Shown here: piece after piece, positions 1 to 9,931 of the stretch
Layout of the letters: the number at the start of each line of letters is the position of its first letter
Numbering within the stretch: position 1 is the first letter of the stretch
Assembly (NCBI GenBank): GCA_024743175.1
Contig: JANSXA010000001.1
Coordinates: forward strand, 186,001 to 250,000
Length of the DNA: 64,000 bases
From: Pseudomonadaceae bacterium
GTDB lineage: Bacteria; Pseudomonadota; Gammaproteobacteria; Pseudomonadales; Azotimanducaceae
Direction: 5' to 3'
The notes under the pieces: model-generated
Database searches by the model: none
What the model was told of the DNA's origin: nothing
The model's input: only the letters and a program-made list of their open reading frames with translations
Program-made: the position numbers and the translations under genes

Positions 1-2055
1 AACTTCCAGGGTAACGCGTTTATCGTCCAGCTGAGCCTGCAGTTCCGTTAAGAACTTGTCTGCCACGGTTTTGACAACCTCCAGCGGCAGTGAGCCGAAC
101 TGCACGATAGCATCCAGACGGTTGCGGAATTCAGGCGTGAACATGCGTTTGATCACTTCCATGCCGTCGGTGGTGTTGTCCTGCTCAACAAAGCCAATAG
201 ACGATCGATCCATTTCCTGGGCGCCGGCGTTGGTAGTCATAACCAGAACCACGTTCCGAAAATCAGCTTTACGACCATTGTTGTCGGTCAGCGTGCCGTG
301 GTCCATCACCTGCAGTAACAGGTTGAAGACTTCCGGGTGCGCTTTTTCAATTTCATCCAGGAGTACCACGCTGTGCGGGTGCTTGGTGACAGCTTCAGTC
401 AGCAGACCACCCTGGTCGAACCCAACATACCCAGGTGGTGCACCAATCAGGCGGGAGACCGTATGCCGCTCCATGTATTCAGACATGTCATAGCGCAGTA
501 ACTCAACACCCATGATGTTGGCGAGCTGCCGTGAGACTTCCGTTTTACCCACACCGGTAGGACCGGCAAACAGGAAACACCCCGTTGGCTTGTCACCGGC
601 TTTCAAACCGGCGCGGGACATTTTGATCGCAGTTGCCAGCTGATCAATTGCCTCATCCTGACCGAACACAACCATTTTCAATTTCTCGTCGAGGTCTTTC
701 AGCGCCTGCTTGTCTGAGGTCGTGACCTGAGCTGATGGTATACGAGCAATTTTTGCAACAACCTGTTCGACGTCAGTAGCGCCAATACTCTTCTTGCGTC
801 TGCTTGGTGGCAGCAGCTGCTGGGCAGCCCCTGCTTCATCAATGACGTCGATGGCTTTGTCAGGCATGAACCGATCATTGATATATTTCGCAGCCAGCTC
901 GCTTGCCGTGCGCAGGGCTTTGTCGGTAAAGCGAATGCTGTAGTGGTCTTCAAATCGCGACTTCAGTCCCTTCAAAATGCGATACGTGTCTTCGACGTCG
1001 GGTTCGTTCACGTCGATTTTCTGAAAGCGTCGTGACAGGGCCCGATCTTTATCGAAGATGCCACGATATTCCTGATACGTTGTTGAACCCATACATTTGA
1101 TCTGGCCGGAGGTGAGCAACGGTTTCAGCAGATTGGATGCATCCATCACACCACCCGAAGCCGCGCCCGCGCCGATAATCGTGTGGATCTCGTCAATGAA
1201 AAGGATAGAGCCCTCTTCTTTTTTCAGCTCAGCCAGGACCGCTTTGAAGCGTTTTTCGAAATCGCCTCGATATTTGGTACCTGCCAGCAGTGCGCCAAGG
1301 TCAAGCGAATAAATCTGCGCTTCTGCAACAACCTCTGGAACGTCACCATCAACAATGCGCTTTGCCAGACCTTCAGCAATGGCAGTTTTGCCGACGCCGG
1401 ACTCCCCCACCAGAAGCGGATTATTTTTGCGTCGCCGACACAGAACCTGGATAACACGCTCCAGCTCGTCATTGCGCCCTACCAGAGGGTCGATACGTCC
1501 CGCCTTCGCCTCTTCATTCAAGTGGGTGGCAAACGAGGCCAGTGCGCTTTGACCGCTGCCCTCTGCGCCGCCTTCTTCTTCACCGGCAGACATGTCTTCA
1601 CCGCCGCCCTCTTCACCCGGCACTTTGCTGATACCGTGAGAGATATAGTTCACCACGTCGATACGCGCGATATTCTGCTGTTTCAGGAAATAGACCGCCT
1701 GACTTTCCTGTTCGCTGAAGATAGCGACCAGCACATTTGCGCCAGTGACTTCTTTGCGTCCGGAACTCTGTACGTGGAACACCGCCCGCTGCAGAACCCT
1801 CTGAAAGCCTAAAGTCGGCTGAGTTTCGCGGTCGTTATCCCCCGCAGGAATCAGCGGCGTGGTTGAATCGATGTACTGGTCCAGGTCGGTTCGCAGTTTG
1901 TCGAGATCTGCACCGATTTTTCGCAGGACATCAATGGCAATATCGTTGTCCAGCAATGCCAGCAGCAGGTGTTCGACGGTCATGAACTCATGACGTTTAC
2001 TTTTTGCGACACGAAAGGCTTCGTTCAGCGTCGTTTCTAAATCTTTGCTTAACAT
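1..2055 (-). CDS. clpA: ClpA, ATP-dependent Clp protease ATP-binding subunit (3' end outside the window)
   Basis: This is the AAA+ unfoldase that feeds substrates, including ClpS-bound N-degron proteins, into the ClpP chamber in the cytoplasm. The start ATG is at 2055 and 685 codons are visible. The family is about 750-760 residues, so roughly the last 70 are cut off by the window edge. It opens with an N-domain beginning MLSKDLE. Walker A of the first AAA module (GESGVGKT) lies near residues 217-224, and that of the second (GPTGVGKT) near 498-505, the usual ClpA spacing. clpS lies just upstream on the same strand, as in E. coli. Identity is certain; only the C-terminus, which includes the ClpP-contact loop region, cannot be checked. 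Confidence 0.97.
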   Translation of the reverse strand, partial: MLSKDLETTLNEAFRVAKSKRHEFMTVEHLLLALLDNDIAIDVLRKIGADLDKLRTDLDQYIDSTTPLIPAGDNDRETQPTLGFQRVLQRAVFHVQSSGRKEVTGANVLVAIFSEQESQAVYFLKQQNIARIDVVNYISHGISKVPGEEGGGEDMSAGEEEGGAEGSGQSALASFATHLNEEAKAGRIDPLVGRNDELERVIQVLCRRRKNNPLLVGESGVGKTAIAEGLAKRIVDGDVPEVVAEAQIYSLDLGALLAGTKYRGDFEKRFKAVLAELKKEEGSILFIDEIHTIIGAGAASGGVMDASNLLKPLLTSGQIKCMGSTTYQEYRGIFDKDRALSRRFQKIDVNEPDVEDTYRILKGLKSRFEDHYSIRFTDKALRTASELAAKYINDRFMPDKAIDVIDEAGAAQQLLPPSRRKKSIGATDVEQVVAKIARIPSAQVTTSDKQALKDLDEKLKMVVFGQDEAIDQLATAIKMSRAGLKAGDKPTGCFLFAGPTGVGKTEVSRQLANIMGVELLRYDMSEYMERHTVSRLIGAPPGYVGFDQGGLLTEAVTKHPHSVVLLDEIEKAHPEVFNLLLQVMDHGTLTDNNGRKADFRNVVLVMTTNAGAQEMDRSSIGFVEQDNTTDGMEVIKRMFTPEFRNRLDAIVQFGSLPLEVVKTVADKFLTELQAQLDDKRVTLEV

Positions 2056-2077
2056 GGAACTCGCTTTTGGTTGTTGC

Positions 2078-2422
2078 CTAGTCGGTCATCTCGACTGTGG
2101 ATATTAAAGGGTGATTGTTTTCCTGAGCATATAGATTGACGTGCTCGGATTTAGTTTCAGCGATATCGCGCGGAAATATACCCACGGTGGCTGCGCCTTC
2201 GGTGTGCACAGTCAACATGATTTGGGTCGCCTTTTCTCTGTTCATCGCAAAAAACTGCTCCAGAATGTGAACCACAAACTCCATCGGTGTGTAGTCGTCG
2301 TTGTGTAACAGGACCTTGTACATTGGCGGTCGTTTCAGTTCGGGTTTGGCGGTAACGGTAGCCAGACCCTGGTCGCGATCCTGATCTGTACCGTCGCCAC
2401 CTTCGTCGTCACTTGAGGACAT
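2078..2422 (-). CDS. clpS: ClpS, ATP-dependent Clp protease adaptor
   Basis: ClpS binds N-degron substrates (proteins with destabilising N-terminal residues) and delivers them to ClpA. The conserved core is present: [19 protein letters not shown], then the helix with [11 protein letters not shown], and the C-terminal DIAETK region. I place the start at the ATG at 2422 (MSSSDDE), which gives 114 residues, close to the family length. An in-frame ATG at 2491 would add 23 atypical residues (HGPGHGR...) and has an AAGGA about 15 bases upstream, so it cannot be excluded. The gene ends 22 bp before clpA and is probably cotranscribed with it. Confidence 0.95.
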   Translation of the reverse strand: MSSSDDEGGDGTDQDRDQGLATVTAKPELKRPPMYKVLLHNDDYTPMEFVVHILEQFFAMNREKATQIMLTVHTEGAATVGIFPRDIAETKSEHVNLYAQENNHPLISTVEMTD

Positions 2423-2907
2423 CTGTTCTCTGCCCAGGTACCAGCGGTGCAAGTTCCGCCCGTGCCCGGGACCGTGATTTCGCACTGTCATATTAAGGTT
2501 AGTCCATCCTTACGCTTTATCGTTCTTTCTATTTTAGAAATTCTTTCCAATATATAGAAATTCGGTTTTCTACCCGAGAATCATAACCGTTCTTTATCCA
2601 GGGTGTCTTTCGCTTTGAACCGATGTTCCGACAAGAGCTTAAATGGGGTGAAATCGGCTTAATTCAAGTGTGTGTTGGCCCTTTCAGCGATGCATGCGCC
2701 TACCGTAAACACCTTGACTCTATTGATGTTTTTGACCAAAGTCCCGTTTGAGGGGGGGGTCGGTAGAAATTTTGCCGACACTCAAGTCAGGGTCAGAACC
2801 GTTTGATGAACAAAATCGAGAGTGGGTGAAGCCACTGTTCGACAGGCAACTGAGCAATTCAGGCTTGGCGGGTTCTGACGCAGTAACTGCTTGGGAGGGC
2901 AGTCTTC
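2423..2907. other. Divergent clpS/cspD intergenic region
   Basis: About 480 bp with no convincing gene lie between the two divergent starts. The clpS-proximal part is A/T rich and holds two copies of AGAAATTC (near 2536 and 2555). The cspD-proximal part has a TTGACT hexamer at 2714-2719 that could be a -35 box, but no good -10 follows it. A run of eight G residues occupies 2752-2759. The remainder forms the structured cspD leader described separately. Confidence 0.6.
2792..2879 (+). promoter_or_regulatory. Predicted structured 5' leader of the cold-shock gene
   Basis: GTCAGAACC (2792-2800) is perfectly complementary to GGTTCTGAC (2871-2879), giving a 9-bp closing stem. Inside it are a small hairpin AGTGG/CCACT (2821-2836) and CTGA/TCAG (about 2850-2862), so a three-way junction is possible. 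The structure ends 14 bases before the GGGAGGG ribosome-binding site of the cold-shock gene. Long folded leaders that sense temperature are known for cspA-type mRNAs; assigning that role here is inference. Confidence 0.4.
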
Positions 2908-3237
2908 ATGGCAATAGGTAAGGTAAAGTGGTTCAACAACGCCAAGGGGTACGGATTTGTATTACCCGACAGTGGTGGCGAAGATCTTTTCATACACTAC
3001 TCTGCGATACAGATGGACGGTTATAAAACGCTGAAAGCTGGCCAGGAAATTCAGTTTGACGTTGTTGAAGGTCCCAAAGGGCTGCACGCTGTAAACATCC
3101 AGGATGTTGAAGGTGAAGCCTCGGCAAATGGTGAGTTGGGTGGTGTATCGGTGGATTTTGACCTCGATGATGACAACTCTGAAGAGTTATCAAATGGCGC
3201 TGCCGCTGCAAGTGCACAGGATGCCTCTTCTGGTTAG
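2908..3237 (+). CDS. cspD: Cold-shock domain protein, CspD-like, with acidic tail
   Basis: A single OB-fold cold-shock domain fills residues 1-66, with RNP1-like KGYGFV and RNP2-like DLFIHYS, both single-strand nucleic-acid binding motifs. The start is fixed by GGGAGGG eight bases before the ATG. Typical family members are 67-90 residues; this one has 109. The extra tail is rich in Asp, Glu, Ser and Ala (DFDLDDDNSEE). The divergent position next to clpS-clpA is the CspD synteny of E. coli and Pseudomonas, where CspD responds to growth phase and inhibits replication. That function is transferred from the family and not visible in the sequence. Confidence 0.88.
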   Translation: MAIGKVKWFNNAKGYGFVLPDSGGEDLFIHYSAIQMDGYKTLKAGQEIQFDVVEGPKGLHAVNIQDVEGEASANGELGGVSVDFDLDDDNSEELSNGAAAASAQDASSG

Positions 3238-3299
3238 AAACCCGTCAGGTTGTGGGTTTGTCTGCCTTCTGGACCAGCAAATGAACCCATGGACTGTGT

Positions 3300-3779
3300 T
3301 CAGCGGTCGTTGTGCCACTGCGAGGCGCGTTGGTGGTCTGTTTCGGCAGATTCAACCCAGTGAGTGCCCTCTTCTGTCTGTTCACGTTTCCAGAAAACCG
3401 CATTGGTTTTCAGATAATCCATAACAAACTCAGCTGCTGCAAAAGCCGTGTCGCGATGGGCTGACGCCACGGCCACAAATACAATCTGTTCACTGGGTGC
3501 AAGCGTGCCGACACGATGCAGTACGCAGACATTCAGCAGATCCCACCGACTCTGCGCCTCATCCACGATTTTGTGGATACTGCGTTCGGTCATTCCCGGG
3601 TAATGCTCAAGGGTTAAGGTGGCTACCGCTGTGCTATCGCCGGTGATCAGATTCTGCTCCCTGACCAGACCTGTAAATGTCACCAGGGCGCCGATTTGCG
3701 CTCCATGCTGACGACGCATCGCCTGCACCAGTTCTGCGGCATCAAAGTCGCCTGTTTGAATGATCACGGATCGCTGCAT
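3300..3779 (-). CDS. moaE: MoaE, molybdopterin synthase catalytic subunit
   Basis: The large subunit of molybdopterin synthase transfers sulfur from the MoaD thiocarboxylate to precursor Z during molybdenum cofactor synthesis. The GALVTFTGLVR strand, the HYPGM motif, and the C-terminal DYLKTNAVFWKRE segment with the catalytic and binding lysines are present. I use the ATG at 3779 (159 residues), preceded by GGGGG seven bases upstream. An in-frame TTG at 3785 sits at the moaD stop and would add two residues. It is the last gene of a tightly packed moaC-moaD-moaE unit. The C-terminus (SETDHQRASQWHNDR) is somewhat longer than usual. Confidence 0.95.
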   Translation of the reverse strand: MQRSVIIQTGDFDAAELVQAMRRQHGAQIGALVTFTGLVREQNLITGDSTAVATLTLEHYPGMTERSIHKIVDEAQSRWDLLNVCVLHRVGTLAPSEQIVFVAVASAHRDTAFAAAEFVMDYLKTNAVFWKREQTEEGTHWVESAETDHQRASQWHNDR

Positions 3780-3781
3780 GT

Positions 3782-4030
3782 TCAACCCCCGGTAACTGGT
3801 GGCAAAAACGCCACTTCGTCACCTTGTTCAAGGGCGACTTCGTGTTCGACGAGGTCCTGATTGACAGCGATACGTATGTTATCTGCCTGTAGCGCCAGCC
3901 GTGCCTCGCTGCCCAGCTGAGTTTCAATCTGCGCAAAAAGCTCGGCCAGATTGTTGGCGCTGAGGTAGATCTCGGCGGTGCCTATCTGTTCCCGCAGCGA
4001 GGCGAAAAAAAGTACTTTGATCTGGCTCAT
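3782..4030 (-). CDS. moaD: MoaD, molybdopterin synthase sulfur carrier subunit
   Basis: This is an 82-residue ubiquitin-fold protein ending in the obligatory Gly-Gly (PPVTGG), whose terminal glycine carries the thiocarboxylate used by MoaE. The strand VLFFASLRE and the segment GDEVAFLPPV are typical of MoaD. Its ATG at 4030 overlaps the moaC stop as ATGA, and its own stop lies within a few bases of the moaE start, so the three proteins are probably translationally coupled. Confidence 0.95.
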   Translation of the reverse strand: MSQIKVLFFASLREQIGTAEIYLSANNLAELFAQIETQLGSEARLALQADNIRIAVNQDLVEHEVALEQGDEVAFLPPVTGG

Positions 4031-4521
4031 GTGGGCTTCACATCATCGCGGTGCCAGTCTCCGCTTTTGCCACCCTGCTTTTCCAGCACGCACAGGCCCG
4101 AAATCACCATGGTTTTATCGATCGCTTTACACATGTCATAAACGGTCAAAGCGGCAATGCTCGCAGCGGTCAGCGCCTCCATCTCTACGCCTGTTTTACC
4201 TTCAACCCGGCATTGTGCTTCAACCTGCAATTGGGTGTCGCTGAGCCGGACAAAGTCTATCTGCACTTTGTTCAACGGCAGCGGGTGACACAGCGGGATT
4301 AAATCTGCACAGCGCTTTGCGCCCTGAATTCCGGCGACCCGGGCAACGGCCAGCACTTCGCCCTTTTTTAGGGCGTCGGACTCTATAGCGTGAAGCGTTT
4401 CCGACTGCATATGTATGACAGCGGTTGCAACCGCCCTCCGGGTAGTCACCAACTTGTCGGAAATATCCACCATGTTGGCTTCGCCCGCAGCGTTTACATG
4501 GCTGAATGAAGGGTCTGTCAT
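4027..4521 (-). CDS. moaC: MoaC, cyclic pyranopterin monophosphate synthase
   Basis: MoaC converts the MoaA product into cyclic pyranopterin monophosphate in molybdenum cofactor synthesis. At 164 residues it has the family length. The signatures are visible: MVDISDK near residue 17, IPLCHPLPL, the active-site stretch EGKTGVEMEALTAAS, and DMCKAIDK. It heads the moaC-D-E unit and is divergent from mnmA across 164 bp. No moaA is in this window, so the first pathway step must be encoded elsewhere. Confidence 0.97.
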   Translation of the reverse strand: MTDPSFSHVNAAGEANMVDISDKLVTTRRAVATAVIHMQSETLHAIESDALKKGEVLAVARVAGIQGAKRCADLIPLCHPLPLNKVQIDFVRLSDTQLQVEAQCRVEGKTGVEMEALTAASIAALTVYDMCKAIDKTMVISGLCVLEKQGGKSGDWHRDDVKPT

Positions 4522-4685
4522 GCTTGATATGCCTGATACTGATCGTGTGTATTATGCCTGAAGTCTGCTGAGACTCTCCATGAATACGGATGATGGTTCC
4601 CAGGACTGTTGCCACTTATGCATTGAGATTCTGCCAGGGATCCACAAGATGTTAGAATGTTGGCCGCTTTTTTCCCGCTGACGTT

Positions 4686-5813
4686 ATGAACACACCTTGC
4701 ATCGACGACAAACAGATACCCTCGAAAAACCAGCGCGTCATTCTCGGTATGTCTGGTGGTGTTGACTCCTCTGTTGCCGCTCATCTGTTACTGCAGGAGG
4801 GTTATCGGGTGGAAGGTCTGTTCATGAAAAACTGGGATGAAGACGACGGCACCGAATATTGCACTGCGCTGGAGGACCTGGCGGACGCACAAAAGGTCTG
4901 CGACACCTTGAACATACCCCTGCATACCGCGAACTTTGCCGCCGAGTACTGGGATAACGTATTTGAGGATTTTCTGCAGGATTACAAAGCGCTGCGAACG
5001 CCGAACCCGGATGTGTTGTGTAATCGAGAAATCAAATTCAAACAGTTTGTGAATTACGCAGAGCGTTTAGGTGGCGACTGGATTGCAACGGGGCATTACG
5101 CGCGTGGCACCTATGACAACGGTCAATTTTCTCTGCGTAAAGGTGTGGATGAGAGCAAGGATCAGAGCTACTTCTTACAGGCGGTGCCTTCAGCCCAGTT
5201 GCGAAAGTGTCTCTTTCCGCTGGGTAGCTGGCAGAAGCAGGATATCCGTGCAATGGCTGCTCAGCTTGGCCTGCACAATCATGCCCGCAAGGACAGCACC
5301 GGCATCTGTTTTATTGGCGAGCGGCGCTTTGCTGATTTCCTGAAACGATATATTGAGGACGACGCCGGCCCGATGGTTGACGAGAACCGTCGTGTTATAG
5401 GCGAACATAGAGGTTTACATCAATATACCCTTGGCCAGCGTCAGGGATTGAACATTGGTGGGGTTAAAGGACGCTCTGAGGCGCCCTGGTATGCAGCCGG
5501 CAAACGACCGGCCAGCAACACGCTGGTGGTTACCCAGGATCCCGGGGTTCTGCAGGGGCAATGGTTGCGCGCCGGGGAAGTTAACTGGCTGACTGCAGTG
5601 AGCTACCCATTAAATTGCCACGCCAAGATCCGCTATCGCCAGGCAGACCAGGCCTGCACTGTCTTTGCAGCCGCGGATGGTGAATTGCTGGTAAAATTTG
5701 CTGAGCCGCAGCGTGCCATAACGCCAGGCCAGTTTGTCGCATTTTATGATGACGATATCATGCTTGGCGGCGCGCGCATTAATACCTGTGATGTCAGTGA
5801 AAAACTTAAGTAG
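4686..5813 (+). CDS. mnmA: MnmA, tRNA-specific 2-thiouridylase
   Basis: MnmA catalyses ATP-dependent 2-thiolation of wobble uridine 34 in tRNA-Lys, -Glu and -Gln. The PP-loop [10 protein letters not shown] lies near residues 23-32. The first catalytic cysteine is in NPDVLCN and the second in [13 protein letters not shown], followed by the YTLGQRQGL segment. The length of 375 residues is normal. purB follows after 8 bp, so the two are likely cotranscribed. E. coli has hflD between them; it is absent here. Confidence 0.97.
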   Translation: MNTPCIDDKQIPSKNQRVILGMSGGVDSSVAAHLLLQEGYRVEGLFMKNWDEDDGTEYCTALEDLADAQKVCDTLNIPLHTANFAAEYWDNVFEDFLQDYKALRTPNPDVLCNREIKFKQFVNYAERLGGDWIATGHYARGTYDNGQFSLRKGVDESKDQSYFLQAVPSAQLRKCLFPLGSWQKQDIRAMAAQLGLHNHARKDSTGICFIGERRFADFLKRYIEDDAGPMVDENRRVIGEHRGLHQYTLGQRQGLNIGGVKGRSEAPWYAAGKRPASNTLVVTQDPGVLQGQWLRAGEVNWLTAVSYPLNCHAKIRYRQADQACTVFAAADGELLVKFAEPQRAITPGQFVAFYDDDIMLGGARINTCDVSEKLK

Positions 5814-5821
5814 AGCCGTAT

Positions 5822-7198
5822 ATGTCAATTGACCCCCTCCTCGCCGTCAGCGCTACAGATGGCCGTTACCGCAGCAAAGTAGAGCCGTTGGCAAAGTTGA
5901 CCAGTGAATACGGCCTGATGCGTTTTCGCGTGGAAGTAGAATGTCGATGGTTTTTGTTTCTCAGCCAGCATGAGGATATTCCGGAGTTGCCCGGTCTAAG
6001 CGCTGCTGATGAAAAGTCCGTCATAGACATTATCGAGAACTTTGATCTGCAGGCGGCGCAGGCGATCAAGGACCTTGAAGCCACAACTAACCACGACGTT
6101 AAGGCGGTAGAGTATTATGTGAAATCCCAGCTCAGCGAGAATGCTGCGCTTGCACCCCACCTGGAATGGATTCATTTTGGTTGCACATCTGAGGATATCA
6201 ATAACGTGGCCTATGCTCTGATGGTAAAGCAGGCCCGAGAGCAGGTGTTGCTGCCGCAGATGATGAAGCTTGTGCAAACCCTGGATGGCCTTGCCTTTGA
6301 TCATGCTGAACTGGGCATGCTGTCGCGTACACACGGTCAGAGTGCTTCACCCACAACATTGGGTAAAGAGTTCAAAAACGTCGCCGTGCGTCTGTTAAGA
6401 CAGACGCAGCAATGTGAGAAGACAAATATTCTTGCAAAGTTCAACGGCGCGGTGGGTAACTTTAACGCTCACGTCAGTGCTTATCCCCAATGTGACTGGA
6501 TGCAGCTCTCGGCGGGGTTTATTGAGAGCCTGGGGTTAACCAACAATCCCTGGACAACACAGATTGAACCTCACGATTATCTGGCGGAACTGTTCCACAC
6601 CATGACTCAATTTAATCAGGTGTTGCTCGATTTCAATCGTGACATGTGGAGCTATATCGCTATCGAGTACTTTACTCAGCAGAAAGTTGAAGGCGAAACT
6701 GGATCCTCGACAATGCCGCACAAGATAAACCCTATCGATTTTGAAAACTCTGAAGGTAATCTCGGCCTTGCTAACGCGCTGCTTGAACACATGGCTAACA
6801 AATTGCCTGTATCCCGTTGGCAGAGAGATCTGTCTGACTCAACGGTATTACGCAATATCGGTTCGGCGTTTGCGCACTGCCTGATTGCTTATCAGGCGAC
6901 GCTCAAAGGGCTGTCGCGTCTGCAGGTGAACAGCATGGTGATTTCCCGGGACCTGGCAGACAGCTGGGAGGTGTTGGCGGAGCCGGTACAAACCGTGATG
7001 CGTAAGTATGCCTTAAGCGAACCCTATGAGCAGCTAAAAGCAGCAACCCGAGGCCAGCAGATAGATGCAGCCGTTTATCAGCAGTTAATTGATACGTTGG
7101 AGTTGCCAAGCGAGGCACGTGAGGAGTTGCGCGCCCTGACCCCAGCTGCTTATCTGGGTTTAGCTGCAAAACTCGCTCGACAACCTCTGCCAAACTGA
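5822..7198 (+). CDS. purB: PurB, adenylosuccinate lyase
   Basis: PurB carries out two fumarate-eliminating steps: SAICAR to AICAR, and adenylosuccinate to AMP. The length of 458 residues matches the E. coli-type enzyme. The superfamily signature GSSTMPHKINPIDFE, containing the mobile catalytic loop, is near residue 295. HFGCTSEDINN and the general acid/base region RTHGQSASPTTLGKE are also intact. It follows mnmA and precedes an acetyltransferase by 12 bp, suggesting a three-gene transcript. Confidence 0.97.
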   Translation: MSIDPLLAVSATDGRYRSKVEPLAKLTSEYGLMRFRVEVECRWFLFLSQHEDIPELPGLSAADEKSVIDIIENFDLQAAQAIKDLEATTNHDVKAVEYYVKSQLSENAALAPHLEWIHFGCTSEDINNVAYALMVKQAREQVLLPQMMKLVQTLDGLAFDHAELGMLSRTHGQSASPTTLGKEFKNVAVRLLRQTQQCEKTNILAKFNGAVGNFNAHVSAYPQCDWMQLSAGFIESLGLTNNPWTTQIEPHDYLAELFHTMTQFNQVLLDFNRDMWSYIAIEYFTQQKVEGETGSSTMPHKINPIDFENSEGNLGLANALLEHMANKLPVSRWQRDLSDSTVLRNIGSAFAHCLIAYQATLKGLSRLQVNSMVISRDLADSWEVLAEPVQTVMRKYALSEPYEQLKAATRGQQIDAAVYQQLIDTLELPSEAREELRALTPAAYLGLAAKLARQPLPN

Positions 7199-7210
7199 CA
7201 GGTAATTTGT

Positions 7211-8203
7211 ATGGCGCTTGATGTGCACGTCATTATCGCTCCCTGGGATCAACACAAGCAGGTGCTGAGATCGATTCGTGAGGCGGTGTTTATTGTTGAA
7301 CAGGAAGTCCCGCGGGAGCTGGAGTGGGATGACGAAGACGAAACGGCAACGCATTTCCTGGCAGTGAACACCCTGGGTCAGTTTATCGGTTGTGCGCGAC
7401 TGCTTGAAACTGGTCAGATCGGTCGGATGGCTGTGCTTGAGTCTTATCGCGGCAAAGGCATTGGCAAGGTGTTGCTGGAAGCGGCGGTTGCCGCGGGTAA
7501 AGAAGCGGGTTTTGAGCGTCTGTTTCTGCATGCGCAGACTTATGCGGAAGCCTTTTATCGTCAAGGTGGATTCCTGCCCTACGGTGAGAAGTTTACTGAA
7601 GCTGACATCGAACATATTGCAATGGAAATGAAGTTGCCGCTCGCGTTCCAGCCGCCAGAAGGTCTGCCCGCGAAGGAATCTACCCCTAAACCAGATCGTT
7701 CAAGCGCGGAACCACTACGTTCCGCCAGTCAGGCAGACTTCTTTGAGGGATACAGTGACAGCCTGGAAGCTTTAAGTCGGATAATCGAAAGCGCGCGACG
7801 TCGTCTGCTGATACTGAGCCCTTATCTGGATCACGAGTTGTTTGATCAGGAACACATCGCCCAGGCGGTTTCCGCGCTCGCGCGCAGTGCACCCCGTGTA
7901 GAAATTGAAATTCTCATCTACAACAGCCAGCTGATAGTTGAGCGCGGCCACAGGTTGTTGGAACTTGCGCGTCGGTTGGATCAGAAAATAACCATTCGGT
8001 TACTGGCGGAAACGCCAACAGCGGCCTCGTCGAGTTTTGTCTGTGCCGACCTGGATGCGTACTGGCTGTTACCGAGCTTTGAAAAACATCAGGGCATTGC
8101 CGATCTCAACAACCCGGTGACTACCAGGCGTCTCAGCGAAACTTTTGCAGAAGCCTGGCGTAAAAGCAGAGAAGACCCGGATTTGCGCCTGTTGCGAATT
8201 TAG
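7211..8203 (+). CDS. GNAT acetyltransferase fused to a C-terminal PLD-like/DUF7931-type domain
   Basis: Residues 1-145 form an ElaA-like GNAT fold. The acetyl-CoA-binding segment reads RMAVLESYRGKGIGKVLLEAA (R/Q-x-x-G-x-G/A type), and FYRQGGFLPYG follows near residue 118. After a proline-rich linker (150-170) a second domain of about 150 residues begins. It contains LLILSPYLDHELF and a predicted strand-helix pattern that recalls phospholipase D-like folds but lacks HKD catalytic motifs. The substrate is unknown. The fusion is probably the native architecture in this lineage. Its position 12 bp after purB suggests cotranscription, not a shared pathway. Confidence 0.8.
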   Translation: MALDVHVIIAPWDQHKQVLRSIREAVFIVEQEVPRELEWDDEDETATHFLAVNTLGQFIGCARLLETGQIGRMAVLESYRGKGIGKVLLEAAVAAGKEAGFERLFLHAQTYAEAFYRQGGFLPYGEKFTEADIEHIAMEMKLPLAFQPPEGLPAKESTPKPDRSSAEPLRSASQADFFEGYSDSLEALSRIIESARRRLLILSPYLDHELFDQEHIAQAVSALARSAPRVEIEILIYNSQLIVERGHRLLELARRLDQKITIRLLAETPTAASSSFVCADLDAYWLLPSFEKHQGIADLNNPVTTRRLSETFAEAWRKSREDPDLRLLRI

Positions 8204-8212
8204 CCGCTTTTA

Positions 8213-8815
8213 TCAGCTGCTCTGTTGCTCAAGCAGGAAAGCTTTAAGCTCATCGTACGTTTCCGCCTTTTTATACTGGGGAAACTGATCACAAATGTTT
8301 TGCGGTGCCTGAAAGAAAAAGCCGTGGTCAGCTTCCTCCAGCATGGTGACATCATTAAACGAATCACCCGCGGCAAACACCTTGTACTGCAGTGATTTAA
8401 AGGCTTTTACGGAACAGCGCTTCGGGTCGGGTTGACGGATCTGATAATTTTGAATTCGGTCGTCAACAACATGCAGTTTATGGCAGAGCAGCAAAGGCTG
8501 ATTCAGTTTTGCCATCAGAGGGCCAGCAAACTCGTAAAACGTATCTGAGATGATGGCAACCTGAAAGTGTGTTCGCGCCCAATCAAGGAAGGCTCTGGCA
8601 CCGGGTAAAGGATCCAGTTTGTCTATTTCAGCTTCGATGGCTGACAATTTGATATCGTGCTCGGCAAGGATGTTCAAGCGATACTGCATCAACTCGTCAT
8701 ACACCGGAATATCCCGGGTGGTTTTCTGTAGAGCTTCTATGCCTGTGGATCGCGCTACCGCCTGCCAAACTTCAGGGACAAGTACGCCTTCCAGATCTAA
8801 ACACAAGATATCCAA
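8213..8815 (-). CDS. thrH: ThrH, phosphoserine phosphatase / homoserine phosphotransferase
   Basis: This is a HAD-superfamily enzyme that hydrolyses phosphoserine and can transfer the phosphate to homoserine, as shown for Pseudomonas ThrH. Motif I reads CLDLEGVLVPE, with Asp as nucleophile and Glu in the second position, typical of ThrH. Motif II is ISDTFYEF, and motif IV is AAGDSFNDVTML. The start codon is TTG at 8815, supported by AGGA eight bases upstream. It lies 23 bp after cysB on the same strand, so it may follow CysB expression. Together these may link serine and cysteine supply. Confidence 0.93.
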   Translation of the reverse strand: MDILCLDLEGVLVPEVWQAVARSTGIEALQKTTRDIPVYDELMQYRLNILAEHDIKLSAIEAEIDKLDPLPGARAFLDWARTHFQVAIISDTFYEFAGPLMAKLNQPLLLCHKLHVVDDRIQNYQIRQPDPKRCSVKAFKSLQYKVFAAGDSFNDVTMLEEADHGFFFQAPQNICDQFPQYKKAETYDELKAFLLEQQSS

Positions 8816-8838
8816 ACTTTTTTCCTAACTTTTCAGGT

Positions 8839-9876
<1,038 letters not shown>

Positions 9877-9931
9877 CTAAATACAGCGCCATCGTTTAGA
9901 GGCTTTGATCACCTCCTGCGGGCTTCAAGTG

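Noticed and set aside
1183-1812. A 209-codon plus-strand frame inside clpA
   Set aside because: It is antisense to the conserved first AAA module of ClpA and has no independent signals.
3238-3259. AAACCC/GGGTTT stem after the cold-shock gene as a terminator
   Set aside because: The stem is six base pairs with a ten-base loop and no T tract, too weak to list as a terminator.
4522-4685. Possible molybdenum-cofactor riboswitch before moaC
   Set aside because: The gap is short and shared with mnmA, and no characteristic multi-stem element could be recognised.
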